DNA from: Bacillus andreraoultii
GTDB taxonomy: Bacteria > Bacillota > Bacilli > Bacillales > Caldibacillaceae
NCBI RefSeq assembly: GCF_001244735.1
Contig: NZ_LN868937.1
Span: 352,360-416,359 of the forward strand
Direction of reading: 5' to 3'
Length of the DNA: 64,000 nt
Under the pieces are notes generated by a model, which was not told where the DNA came from, did not search any database, and saw nothing but the letters and a program-made list of their open reading frames with translations. A program made the translations under genes and the position numbers. Within the stretch, counting starts at the first letter, position 1; every line of letters starts with the position of its first letter. Positions 45,096-53,995 of the stretch are shown piece after piece.

Positions 45096-45172
45096 CCATA
45101 CTTCTTGTAAAGAATCCCACTCGTTTCACCGTAAGGTGTAGAGCTTGCCCCTTTAGGGGTGGGAGAAGTCAA
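44980..45172 (+). ncRNA. Probable omega RNA (reRNA) of the TnpB element
   Basis: By analogy with TnpB systems, the guide RNA covers the tnpB 3' end and the structured right end. Here TCACC-GTAA-GGTGT and GCCCC-TTTA-GGGGT hairpins lie at about 45125-45162. The guide would start right after the element border, near 45170. RNA boundaries are not measured. Confidence 0.4.
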
Positions 45173-45297
45173 AAAAGCTAATAGCGAAATACAATGTATA
45201 GAATGGTATCTATAATGAAGCTTTGTAAAGAAATAGTATGTTTTTTGTGCGCAAAGAATTTTAAAAATAGATAACGGATGGGGAAGGGGATTGGGAA

Positions 45298-45807
45298 ATG
45301 GATGTTAGATATCCGATTGGGAAACTACAAGTTCCTGAAAAAGTAACATTAGAAAATATTCAAGAGTGGCTAAAGCAAATCGAAACTTATACAAGACGAT
45401 TAAGAGAAACGGTTGATTCATTAAGTGAAGAGGAATTAAGCAAAACGTATCGTGGGGGGAGTTGGACCGTTCGTCAGCTTGTTCATCATATTGCGGATTC
45501 CCAGTTAAACATGTATCAACGTTTGAAGTTGGCTTTAACAGATGAAAATCCAACCGTACCAGCTTTTAATGAAGAAAAGTGGGCAATTCAACCAGATACT
45601 GCACTTCCTGTAGAAAGTTCGATTAAAATGTTAGAAGGTATAAATGAGCGAGTCGTATCTTTAGGACATCATTTAACTGAGGATCAATTAAATCGAGCTT
45701 TTACTCATCAAATAAATGGCAAAATCACAGTGGCAACAAAAGTGGCCAAATTAGCTTGGCACGAAGAACATCATTTAGCCCATATAAAAATAGCTTTATC
45801 AAATTAA
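45298..45807 (+). CDS. YfiT-family bacillithiol transferase / metal-dependent hydrolase (DinB superfamily)
   Basis: A 169-residue four-helix protein. It opens VRYPIGKLQVPEKVTLENIQ. RGGSWTVRQLVHHIADSQLN gives the first metal His, and LAWHEEHHLAHIKIALS the others, matching the YfiT pattern. The family is credited with bacillithiol S-transfer in Bacilli. A weak GGGGAAGGGGATTGGGAA tract precedes the ATG. It is monocistronic with a strong hairpin after it. Confidence 0.9.
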   Translation: MDVRYPIGKLQVPEKVTLENIQEWLKQIETYTRRLRETVDSLSEEELSKTYRGGSWTVRQLVHHIADSQLNMYQRLKLALTDENPTVPAFNEEKWAIQPDTALPVESSIKMLEGINERVVSLGHHLTEDQLNRAFTHQINGKITVATKVAKLAWHEEHHLAHIKIALSN

Positions 45808-45852
45808 GCGGACATGACTCCCCTTACTTTGGGGTTCCGAAACCTCAAATGA

Positions 45853-45881
45853 GCCCCAACCTAACTAAAGGTGGGGCTGAA
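45853..45881 (+). terminator. Terminator of the YfiT gene
   Basis: AGCCCCAACCT and AGGTGGGGCT form a strong stem with an ACTAA loop, soon after yfiT and ahead of the convergent AAA operon. Confidence 0.65.
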
Positions 45882-45931
45882 AAGTGGCTTTTTGAAAGCA
45901 AGAAACTAGGTAAATGAAGCGATTATGATGA

Positions 45932-48838
45932 CTAATTTTCTCTATTATTCAAAGAAAGAATATCACCCGAAGAAATCATCATTAATTCTTCATCGCTCGT
46001 ATAGTCACTATTAAATATGCGATTTGATTGTACCCGTATCATTTCTTCCACGATATTGCGTACGTAACGTCCATTGCCATCAGCGAATTTGTAGGATTGT
46101 TGAATAAAGTTTTGTAATGCTTTTTCAGCTTCAAGATTAAGAGTAAACCCTTTTTGATGGAACAAATGAAGGGCGATCGCATACAGTTCTTCTGCTGAAT
46201 AATCAGGGAAGTGAAATACGTTAGAAAACCGTGATTTTATTCCTGGGTTTACTTGTAATAACTGGTTCATATGTTCTTCGTAACCAGCGAGTACGACAAT
46301 AATATCTTCTTTATGGTCTTCCATTAATTTTATTAGTGTATTGATTGCTTCCTCCCCAAATTGGTCATTCGCTAAAGCATAGGCTTCGTCAATGAATAGA
46401 ACACCGCCAAGGGCACTTTTAAAAACCTTTTCTGTTTTTAATGCGGTTTGACCAACATATGGAGCAACTAACTCTGGTCGGGCGAGTTCAACTAGATGGC
46501 CTTTCTTTAAGATGCCAATATTTTTAAAAAGCTCAGCAACCATTCGTGAAATGGTTGTTTTTCCTGTACCAGGATTCCCTGTGAAAATAAAGTGTAACGA
46601 TTGGTTACTGACGAAGTTTGGGTTCAATTTACTTCTTCTTTTATTAATGATTTGTTGTTTATATAATGTTCTAATTAAATCCTTTATATGGTCCAATCCA
46701 ATAATTTGCTTCAATTGCGATTCGAGATTAAATTCTTCTTTTTCTTCTAATCCGAAATCCTCTAATGTTAGCATATCTATTGCGGAGTCTTCAGGTGTAG
46801 CTGTACGAACGGCTTGCTTTTTAATGGCTCGTTCAATTGTTTGACGAGCTAACCGTCCATTACCACTATCTACTTTCCCTTTAATTTGATGCTTTTGATA
46901 ATATTCTCTTAATTGTTTCAAAGCTCTTTCTTCAATTTCAAAGCCTTGATATTGCGCAATATTTCGAGAAATATCCAATAGTTCATCGGTTGTGTAATCA
47001 TTAAAATAGAAGGTTTGTGTAACCCGAGACCGTAAACCAGGATTTAATTCAAGTAAGTCCTCGATTTCCTTAGGATAACCAGCAAAGACAACAACAAGTT
47101 GATCTCTATAATCTTCCATCGCTTTGACAATCGTATCAATTGCTTCACGACCAAAGTCATTTTCGCCGCCTCTAGCTAACGCATACGCTTCGTCAATAAA
47201 AAGTACACCACCAAGTGCTGCTTTAACTAGATTCATTGTTTGCGAGGCTGTATGGCCAACATATTTTCCAACTAAATTGGAGCGGTCTACTTCGATTAAA
47301 TGCCCTTCACTTAAATAACCAATTGCTTTTAAGTATTCAGCTAACAAACGTGCAACCGTTGTTTTTCCCGTACCTGGGTTACCAGTAAAGACAAAATGAA
47401 GGGAGGGCATGTTTACATGATATCCTTGAGAAAGTCTTTGTTCTCTTTTTTGTAGAAAAATCTTTAATTCTTTTAAACTAGTCTTTACCTCATGTAAACC
47501 GACTAATTGATCAATTTTATTTTCAATGGATGCTAACCTTTTACGCTTTTTGTACATATCTAGTAAAGGATAAAGATTCTCTCCAACCTTTAGTTTTATT
47601 ACATGATTTTCTAGTACAATTTCGTAGGTTTCTGTATAATCAATCGTATGTTCGAGGAGGAATTCACTAGTTTTTACATATATTTCATTAGTTAATTGCT
47701 GTAGACGGGTTGCGCCACCTCTGTTGAAAAAGTAAATCGCTGCAGGTGATAAGGCTGCAGGATTCGTGTATAGGTTGATTCCAAAATTTGTTCGTGCTTT
47801 TTCTATATCTTGGTTAACGATCTTTTCAAAGAGCTTTTGTACATTTTCATCCGTTAACGAATCTAATGTTACTTTGTAGGAAAACTTAGATTGACTAGAT
47901 TCGGTGAAAATAGTCATGACGTTTTCAAGCGGTTCATGCGTATGAAAAAATAAATATTGATCCTTCGCTTCGATGAGATTAAAGCTACCTTCAACAAGCA
48001 TTTGGTTTACTTTGACTAACATGCCATCTTGATACGTATAACGACCGTCAAGTGGGACATATCCATTTGTTACAATACTATTTAAAAGGTTAATAAAATC
48101 CAGCGGGCATTCGTCAACGTTTTGAAAAATCGTCACACGGCTCCGTCCCATGAAGGCATTGTAAATATCAACATAAAACATATCTATCGCACCGTCTGTC
48201 ATATCGTATTGGGACATATCAATAATTTTGGTTTGTTCCTCTTCTATTAAATGATGCTTATATACAAAGTTGAAAAAGCTATTAATAGTTGTCCGGACAC
48301 CTTGACTTTTAGGGCTTGAGATTAGCATGGCTTCTCGGTATATATGAATAGGGTTAGTATTAAGTAGAGACTTTTGTACAGATTTTGAAAGATACCGAGT
48401 GAGCTTTTCTTGCCCAATGACTTCTTTCATAACTTCTTGTTCGATTTGTTCAAAAAGCCGTTTGTTTTTTTCTAAAAGGCTTGAGGAACTGTCAGCCATT
48501 TCTAAACGTGAAGTGTTTGAATTTCCTACTAACCGTTGTTTTATTTTATTTTGAAATTCTCCAGCTTCAATATCATTTGGTTTTTGAATTAAAATTTTCC
48601 GGCATACTTTCTGTGCTTCTTTATATGCTTCTAGTTCATATAATTGTTGGAGGATGACTTTTTGAGCATCGATGTCGTTTTTGATTTGTCTTTCTTTTAA
48701 TAAAGCAACAAGGTCATTTATGATTTGTTCCTTCTCAGAATACTCTTTTACTTGTGTTTGAAGCCGTTTTTTCAACCCGTCGACTCCATCGTTTTGATAT
48801 CCTAATAAAAGATCCATGCCTATCATCCTCTTTTTCAT
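45932..48838 (-). CDS. Tandem CbxX/SpoVK-type AAA+ ATPase with a degenerate third module
   Basis: A 968-residue protein. Residues about 1-110 are helical. About 130-420 resemble an AAA module (EVIGQEKLTRYLSKSVQ, IFQNVDECPLDFINLL) but SSPKSQGVRTT replaces Walker A. Two intact CbxX modules follow: GNPGTGKTT near 486 with LFIDEAYALARGG near 544, and GNPGTGKTTI near 753 with LFIDEAYALAND near 813; each has an arginine finger region (PGLRSRV, PGIKSRF). ATG 48838 has no clear ribosome site; ATG 48817, after AGAGG, is an alternative. It is the last gene of the Hsp70/J-TPR operon, six bases after the TPR gene. Confidence 0.88.
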   Translation of the reverse strand: MKKRMIGMDLLLGYQNDGVDGLKKRLQTQVKEYSEKEQIINDLVALLKERQIKNDIDAQKVILQQLYELEAYKEAQKVCRKILIQKPNDIEAGEFQNKIKQRLVGNSNTSRLEMADSSSSLLEKNKRLFEQIEQEVMKEVIGQEKLTRYLSKSVQKSLLNTNPIHIYREAMLISSPKSQGVRTTINSFFNFVYKHHLIEEEQTKIIDMSQYDMTDGAIDMFYVDIYNAFMGRSRVTIFQNVDECPLDFINLLNSIVTNGYVPLDGRYTYQDGMLVKVNQMLVEGSFNLIEAKDQYLFFHTHEPLENVMTIFTESSQSKFSYKVTLDSLTDENVQKLFEKIVNQDIEKARTNFGINLYTNPAALSPAAIYFFNRGGATRLQQLTNEIYVKTSEFLLEHTIDYTETYEIVLENHVIKLKVGENLYPLLDMYKKRKRLASIENKIDQLVGLHEVKTSLKELKIFLQKREQRLSQGYHVNMPSLHFVFTGNPGTGKTTVARLLAEYLKAIGYLSEGHLIEVDRSNLVGKYVGHTASQTMNLVKAALGGVLFIDEAYALARGGENDFGREAIDTIVKAMEDYRDQLVVVFAGYPKEIEDLLELNPGLRSRVTQTFYFNDYTTDELLDISRNIAQYQGFEIEERALKQLREYYQKHQIKGKVDSGNGRLARQTIERAIKKQAVRTATPEDSAIDMLTLEDFGLEEKEEFNLESQLKQIIGLDHIKDLIRTLYKQQIINKRRSKLNPNFVSNQSLHFIFTGNPGTGKTTISRMVAELFKNIGILKKGHLVELARPELVAPYVGQTALKTEKVFKSALGGVLFIDEAYALANDQFGEEAINTLIKLMEDHKEDIIVVLAGYEEHMNQLLQVNPGIKSRFSNVFHFPDYSAEELYAIALHLFHQKGFTLNLEAEKALQNFIQQSYKFADGNGRYVRNIVEEMIRVQSNRIFNSDYTSDEELMMISSGDILSLNNREN

Positions 48839-48843
48839 GTATT

Positions 48844-49965
48844 CTATCTTAAGGTGTTAATATATTTTTGATTCAGTTGATATTGTGGTACGCGTCCTTT
48901 TTTCCAAGCAAGGTAACCGGCTCCAGCACTTATTAATATACCAATGATGTTAAAGGATTCTAAACTGATTAGGAACATTGGTATGATGAGTAGGAATAAA
49001 GCCAATATTTTATAGTTATTTTTTAATTTCAAAGCGTTGTTTGCAACACCAATCCACTTTTGGATTTCTTGTCTAAGATTTTGATTCGTTACGTATTTTG
49101 ATGCTTCAACAAAAAAGTCTTTTCCTCGAACAGAAGCTTCTTTATTTGTAAAATAGTAAAGCGTTTCGCCATTGTTGTAGTCCACTCGATGAGTCAAGTT
49201 TAATCCTTTGTAATAATACAACTCTGCAAGAATATTCCGACTATCTGGATTTAAACCTTGATTTTTCTCCAACTGTTTTAATAAATCTATCCCGTAGTCA
49301 AGTTGTTTTGTCTCAAGAGCTAGTCGTGCCGCCTCCGTGATATAATCAGGATCGTTAGGAGCAATGTTTAATGCTTTGTTGATTGCTTCGGTCGCTAAGT
49401 TCATCTTTTCAGAGTAATTTATATCGTTTCGATTCATTTGGCAATGGTATAGAACATAATAGAAATGAGGTTCGTTAGGTAATATACTGATTGCACGTTT
49501 AATTTCATAAAGGGCATCTTGTACTTCTCCCCAAAGAAAATGAGCTCTTGCTAGAATGGACCAAGCATATGGGTGGTTACCATCAGCTTCTGTTGCTCTT
49601 TTTGCGTATACAATGGCATCTGCTATATTGTTTTGATTGATTAAATTGTTTGCTTCCCCGATTAGTTGATCTGCTAAGCTTAATTGAGTTGGATTGTCCA
49701 CTTCTTCTATAGCTGCTCTATATTCTTGTTGAGGAGCCATTGATTGTTGTAAATGAAGATCATATTGCGTTCGATTTTCCGGGTTTAATAACGTTTCCTC
49801 CGCTTCCTGTAGCAGCTCCATTCTTTCTGAGGCAAGTCTTTGACGTTGTGGATCTGGTGCATTTACACGTTTTCTCCATTTACTAAGTTCTGTTTTAATT
49901 TTTTCTCTTATTTCGGATTCAGATGCATCCATATGTAACTCGAGTAATTCATAGTAATTATTCAT
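48844..49965 (-). CDS. J-like domain/TPR membrane protein lacking the HPD motif
   Basis: A 373-residue protein. NNYYELLELHMDASESEIRE and the later AEETLLNPENRTQYDLHLQQ match helices I and IV of a J-domain, but the loop reads SKWRKRVNAPDPQRQRL, without the His-Pro-Asp that stimulates Hsp70 ATPase. TPR units follow at about 100-260 (IADAIVYAKRATEADGNHPY, AWSILARAHFLWGEVQDALY). Two membrane helices lie near 318-356. AGAGGTGG precedes the ATG, which immediately follows the Hsp70 stop. It probably tethers the Hsp70 or its clients at the membrane. Confidence 0.82.
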   Translation of the reverse strand: MNNYYELLELHMDASESEIREKIKTELSKWRKRVNAPDPQRQRLASERMELLQEAEETLLNPENRTQYDLHLQQSMAPQQEYRAAIEEVDNPTQLSLADQLIGEANNLINQNNIADAIVYAKRATEADGNHPYAWSILARAHFLWGEVQDALYEIKRAISILPNEPHFYYVLYHCQMNRNDINYSEKMNLATEAINKALNIAPNDPDYITEAARLALETKQLDYGIDLLKQLEKNQGLNPDSRNILAELYYYKGLNLTHRVDYNNGETLYYFTNKEASVRGKDFFVEASKYVTNQNLRQEIQKWIGVANNALKLKNNYKILALFLLIIPMFLISLESFNIIGILISAGAGYLAWKKGRVPQYQLNQKYINTLR

Positions 49966-51474
49966 TTATTCCACCTCTAATGAAAGTAAGTTTTGTTGTT
50001 TTTCCTGAATTTCCTGATGTGTTAAATTGGACTGCCTTTCTATCGTAAACTCCCCGAGCTCAATATAGTTACGTACATCTTTGGCCGAAACGTGAACAAT
50101 GCCATTTTGGTCATAAGAAATTCTTATTTCGATTGGAGAATTTGCAGGGAGATTTTCTGGCAAGGAAATGACTGAATGGCCAATAATTGTGACATAATTC
50201 GGATCCTCATCCTCACCTTCTGTTATCTGGAGAAAAATTTCTTCCTGATTTTCTTGGATTGTGAAAAATTCTCTAGCCATTTCACATGGTATTTCAGAGT
50301 TTCTAGGAACAATAATCGAGTTCATGAACACGTCAACTCCTTCGCTAGAAATAATTCCTAAGCTATGTGAGTTAACATCACGAATATTTACTTTCCTTGT
50401 ATGACTTGAGTGAGCGTCGGTTTTTATAAAGGAGGCTTGGACAGCTGCCCCTAATGCAACGACTTCATCCGGATTTAATTCTTTTGATGGTTCGATTCCA
50501 GTATAATCCTTTATCATGCTTGAAATTATGGGTGTTCTTGTGGAACCACCTACTAATAAAATTTTATCAACTTCATTCCAAGCTAATCCAGCCTCAGCAA
50601 TTGTTTCTTCCATGATTTGTTGGGTTCTTTTTAAGAATGGTTCTATTAATGTATTAAAGAGTTCTCTCGTCATATCGATACGAACGGATTTTCCTTGTGA
50701 TGTTACAGGAATTGTGTATTTACTTCTTTTTGTAAGAGATTTTTTGCATTTTTCTGCATTTTCTCTTAACTCTTGTAGTCCTTGTTCATCATCGTAAATA
50801 TCAAGACCTGTTTCTTCTTCAAACTTCTCAGCGGCATAATTGAAGATGGCATTATCAAAATCAAAACCACCTAAACTTGAATCACCATCTGTAGCTAAAA
50901 CTTGAATTTCATAATTATGAACACGAACAATTGTTAAGTCGAACGTACCACCACCGAGGTCGTAAATAACAATATTTTGTTCGATATGAGCTTTTTCAGG
51001 GTCATAATATGCTAATGCAGCAGCAGTAGGCTCATTTATTACTTTTAAAACATTTACACCAATCATTTCTCCAGCATCTTTCGTGGCATTTCGTTTCGCA
51101 TCATCAAAATAAGCAGGAACGGTGATGACAACATCTGTAATAGGTTCGCCTAAAGCTTCTTCTGCATTTTTCACAACTTTCTTTAAAATAATTGCAGAAG
51201 CCTCGACAGCATCGATAAAATAATCTGAACCTGGAATTGGAAATCTAAAACTCTTATTACCGATTTGCCTTTTTACAAATTGAATTGTATCTTCAAATTG
51301 TGATATAACGGCTTCTTTCGCTACTTCACCAACAATCGCCTTACCTTCTTCAATTAATATGACAGAAGGGGTGGTTCGTCCTCCTTCGCTATTCGGTATG
51401 ATTTCTGGCTTTCCACTAGTATTTATATAGGCAACAGCAGAATTCGTTGTCCCTAAATCTATTCCTACTTTCAT
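49966..51474 (-). CDS. Short Hsp70-family chaperone without the C-terminal lid
   Basis: A 502-residue DnaK relative. ATG 51474 (MKVGIDLGTTNSAVAYINTS) is preferred, with AGGGAG just ahead; the open frame to 51555 lacks a ribosome site. The nucleotide-binding domain is complete: VVITVPAYFDDAKRNATKDA, INEPTAAALAYY, IYDLGGGTFDLTIV and ILLVGGSTRTPIISSM. The substrate-binding beta domain reaches YDQNGIVHVSAKDVRNYIEL. The protein then ends about 100 residues short of DnaK, so the helical lid is missing. It is the second gene of an operon with a J-like/TPR protein and an AAA+ protein. Confidence 0.92.
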   Translation of the reverse strand: MKVGIDLGTTNSAVAYINTSGKPEIIPNSEGGRTTPSVILIEEGKAIVGEVAKEAVISQFEDTIQFVKRQIGNKSFRFPIPGSDYFIDAVEASAIILKKVVKNAEEALGEPITDVVITVPAYFDDAKRNATKDAGEMIGVNVLKVINEPTAAALAYYDPEKAHIEQNIVIYDLGGGTFDLTIVRVHNYEIQVLATDGDSSLGGFDFDNAIFNYAAEKFEEETGLDIYDDEQGLQELRENAEKCKKSLTKRSKYTIPVTSQGKSVRIDMTRELFNTLIEPFLKRTQQIMEETIAEAGLAWNEVDKILLVGGSTRTPIISSMIKDYTGIEPSKELNPDEVVALGAAVQASFIKTDAHSSHTRKVNIRDVNSHSLGIISSEGVDVFMNSIIVPRNSEIPCEMAREFFTIQENQEEIFLQITEGEDEDPNYVTIIGHSVISLPENLPANSPIEIRISYDQNGIVHVSAKDVRNYIELGEFTIERQSNLTHQEIQEKQQNLLSLEVE

Positions 51475-51668
51475 TTTCTCCCTACTTTCTAAAAGATTTA
51501 AATAAAAAAATGGTGTTGTTCCACTTCTTTCTGTGAAAAAGTTGTTTTCATCCATGTCTGGCGCATGATCATGGATGTTTAATTATTTCTATGGAGTGGT
51601 TTGGGTAGGGATAGCAACACGGTTTATGTGTCTGAACCCGTTGTTTATGTAACTCCCAATGAAATTAT

Positions 51669-52115
51669 TTATGCTACTGACTGACCTTTGATAGAAGCAA
51701 GAATGATATTTTTATTTTGGAAGAATGTGATTGTTTCTCTAATTAAATAATATAAGGCCTTTAAGGTATTCCATATAAGAATAAAAAAGATAGCTGGGAT
51801 TACTCCGAATAACGCTCCTATTGTCATGTTTCCTTTAGTTCCTCTTCTGGAAAATATATAGTCTAGAATGGACACACCTGCAACAATTGTAAAACCTGCA
51901 GTCGTCGTTTTAAGAACTGGACCGAAAGTGGAATAGCGGATGCATAAATAAATAGGGGTTAAAAGAAATAGAAAAGTAGCTAGGTTTTCAAAAATAGAAT
52001 AATAGGAGGATAAAAATAGCATAATAATTGTTAAAAGAATGAGAGACCAACCTACCGTTACAGAATAAACTAACCTCCTTTCTAGTGTAAAATATTTCTT
52101 AAGATTTTCTAACAT
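51669..52115 (-). CDS. Four-helix membrane protein of unknown function
   Basis: A 148-residue protein with about four hydrophobic helices (LVYSVTVGWSLILLTIIMLF, LATFLFLLTPIYLCI, LKTTTAGFTIVAGVSILDYI, IGALFGVIPAIFFILIWNTL). No family is recognised. GGAGG precedes the ATG. It is followed by 194 bp and then the Hsp70 gene on the same strand, so it may be the first gene of that operon. Confidence 0.65.
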   Translation of the reverse strand: MLENLKKYFTLERRLVYSVTVGWSLILLTIIMLFLSSYYSIFENLATFLFLLTPIYLCIRYSTFGPVLKTTTAGFTIVAGVSILDYIFSRRGTKGNMTIGALFGVIPAIFFILIWNTLKALYYLIRETITFFQNKNIILASIKGQSVA

Positions 52116-52415
52116 AACATAACCTCCAAATTATTACAGGCACACAATACGACAAATTTCCTGCTTATTTACTATATTATAAAGAGAATTCATTTTTTAC
52201 AAGAACATTTGGGAGAAAATTACTAGTAATGAAGTTGGAAGTCGAGGTTAATTTCCATAATTTGGGATATTATGAAGTTAAAAATTGAAAAATAAAGGGG
52301 TACGATATTTCAAGAAGAAAGAAGCGGTCCTCTAGAAGGATTTTAGACGCCCAAATCGTGGTTAAAAAGGAAGAAGCGTATAAATGTCAATAGATTTATG
52401 GACACTTTTGACTGT
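52116..52415 (-). promoter_or_regulatory. Promoter region of the membrane protein/Hsp70 operon
   Basis: On the minus strand TATAAT (52176-52181) lies about 60 bp ahead of the membrane-protein gene. TTGTAA 15 bases upstream is a poor -35. No inverted-repeat heat-shock operator (CIRCE) was seen. The rest of the gap to 52415 holds nothing recognised. Confidence 0.4.
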
Positions 52416-52712
52416 TTAATGTATTGTCGGATTTACTTTTACACAGGTATCGTCAATAAAAATTCCATCGGTATCGGTTATTTGTATAACTGCCACGATA
52501 TCCTTTTTCTTAAATTTTGTTTCATTCATAACTCGGGTTATTTGGTCACCGATAACTGACTTTATGCTTTTTCTAGAATTCTTATAGTCACTAAAAACAT
52601 CACCATGGGTTGTGTGTATATGTATACCTAGTTTATCCTTTACATATCTTGTAAGAGGGGAGAGTGCAAACCCCCTCTACAATTAGTACAACTACCTTCC
52701 TAGACATTATTT
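52416..52712 (-). pseudogene. Frameshifted TOPRIM-like partner of an ATPase
   Basis: ATG 52712 gives MSRKVVVLIVEG, and then a five-G run shifts the frame. The next frame resumes FALSPLTRYVKDKLGIHIHT, continues THGDVFSDYKNSRKSIKSVI and later has DIVAVIQITDTDGIFIDD, and stops at 52416. IVEG (acidic Glu) and DTDG resemble TOPRIM metal-binding motifs. Its start overlaps the ATPase gene's end by 13 bases, as in two-gene defence modules. Family name not certain. Confidence 0.6.
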
Positions 52713-53524
52713 ACTTCCCCAGCCTCCTCGGAAGCATCCATAATATCGTATTTATTCGTTTCAACATATACAGGTTCACCGTCATTTCCAAGTTGGATTG
52801 CGCGTATATAGACATCCCGTATATTGTTCGTTTCTTTTATCCCTTTTAAATTAATATATCGATTAAACGGATTTGTTGTTGTGAAAACGAGGTTATCTTT
52901 TTCTAAAACTTCCAATAATCTAAGGTTATGAGAAGTAAATAGTAATTGTCCTTTCCCGCTATCATTTAAAATCTTTACTAACTCACCAAGAAGAAATTCA
53001 AATATTCCTTCATCTAGTTCATCAATAACGACGCATGCGTTTTCATCGTTATACATCACAATTAAAGAACTTAGTATTGATACCAATTTTTTAATTCCAT
53101 TCGACTCACTGGAGAATGGTAAAACTGTATCTTCACGCTTTGCAATTAATTCAGCCCTTATACCTATGTTGCCATCTTTTAATGTTTGTTTTCCAAGCGA
53201 TCGTAACTCTATTGTTAGACCTGGAACCAATTCTTTAAGAACCTTACTAATAGAAGTGAACATGCGAGTTAAAATGTTGTATATTTCAACGGACATTACT
53301 TCAGGTTTATTTCCGGATAGTAGCATTTCTCCATAACCGTTTTCTTGACCTTTTAAATTTCGTTTATAATATATAGGGATAACAATATTTGCTTGCACTA
53401 AATTTGATTCAATATTATGAATAATAAACAAATTCTTAGCGAAACGTTCATATAATGCGATAATTAAATTAAATAATTCTTGATTAAGAATCCCTTTTAA
53501 TAAAGAAATCCATTCTCTTTCCCT
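52700..53524 (-). pseudogene. C-terminal half of an AAA ATPase, 5' part inverted away
   Basis: The frame opens after a stop at about 53525 with REWISLLKGILNQELFNLI, without a start codon in context. It has LPFSSESNGIKKLVSI, then ACVVIDELDEGIFEFLLGEL (Walker B) and QLLFTSHNLRLLEVL (switch His), typical of AAA_21/AAA_15 ATPases of phage-defence systems. Walker A is missing here but lies on the plus strand at 53528-53731. The gene is split at about 53525 by an inversion. Confidence 0.8.
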
Positions 53525-53527
53525 TCA

Positions 53528-53731
53528 GCAAAAAGACTTTTATTTGAAGAAGCTGATGTAATTGGAATTTATGGCCAAAATGGTTCCGGCAAAACAGGCG
53601 TTGTAGATGTCTTTCAAGTCCTGCATTATCTACTATTTGGTAGGAAGATTCCCAATAAAGCTCTAGATATTATAACGAAAGATTGTAGGACATCTGAACT
53701 CAGTTTTACGTTCATAAATGTGCTAAAGTAA
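53528..53731 (+). pseudogene. N-terminal fragment of the same AAA ATPase on the opposite strand
   Basis: KRLLFEEADVIGIYGQNGSG continues KTGVVDVFQVLHYLLFGRKI, a full Walker A. It goes on to SELSFTFINVLK and stops at 53731, where IS110 DNA begins. The fragment butts head to head with the minus-strand C-terminal half, only a few bases apart. The start codon and the segment between the two halves are lost. Confidence 0.8.
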
Positions 53732-53995
53732 ATATAAGAACAGACTATAAAAACATACTAACATTAGTAGCACAGACCAAGGCCATGGTTTGTGCTACTA
53801 TTTTCATAGTAGAAGTGAAGGAAGGTCGAACAGCCTCTAGGACCAATAAAGAGTCCGTATCAAAAACAGACCAACTTCACAACCTTATTTGAATCAGTTT
53901 AGTATGTTGGGTCCTTGAGATCGTGTATAAGAAAATGGAATCGATAAGGTAATGTGAAGACTTCTATGGTTGACTAAAAAGGAGAAAATAGAATC
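53731..53995 (+). ncRNA. IS110 left-end region, candidate bridge RNA
   Basis: A 265-bp untranslated stretch between the ATPase fragment and the IS110 recombinase. GTAGCACAGACCA (about 53770) pairs with TGGTTTGTGCTAC around an AGGCCA loop, a 13-bp hairpin. In IS110-group elements the non-coding end beside the recombinase makes the bridge RNA that pairs with target and donor DNA. Loop assignments were not attempted. Confidence 0.45.

Larger units (their letters stand above)
43690..45172 (+). mobile_element. IS200/IS605-group element with tnpB only (IS1341 type)
   Basis: The right end (45113-45172) has a stem CCCAC...GTGGG enclosing CACC/GGTG and CCCC/GGGG arms. A similar block (CCCAT...ATGGG with GGTGC/GCACC and CCC/GGG arms) is at 43697-43733, ahead of tnpB. 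There is no tnpA, so movement would need a helper. Exact borders are uncertain, as this group leaves no target duplication. Confidence 0.65.

Noticed and set aside
46512..46844. 110-residue plus-strand open frame
   Set aside because: Shadow of the conserved AAA+ module on the other strand.
52116..52200. CIRCE-type heat-shock operator before the Hsp70 operon
   Set aside because: No TTAGCACTC-N9-GAGTGCTAA-like inverted repeat was found.
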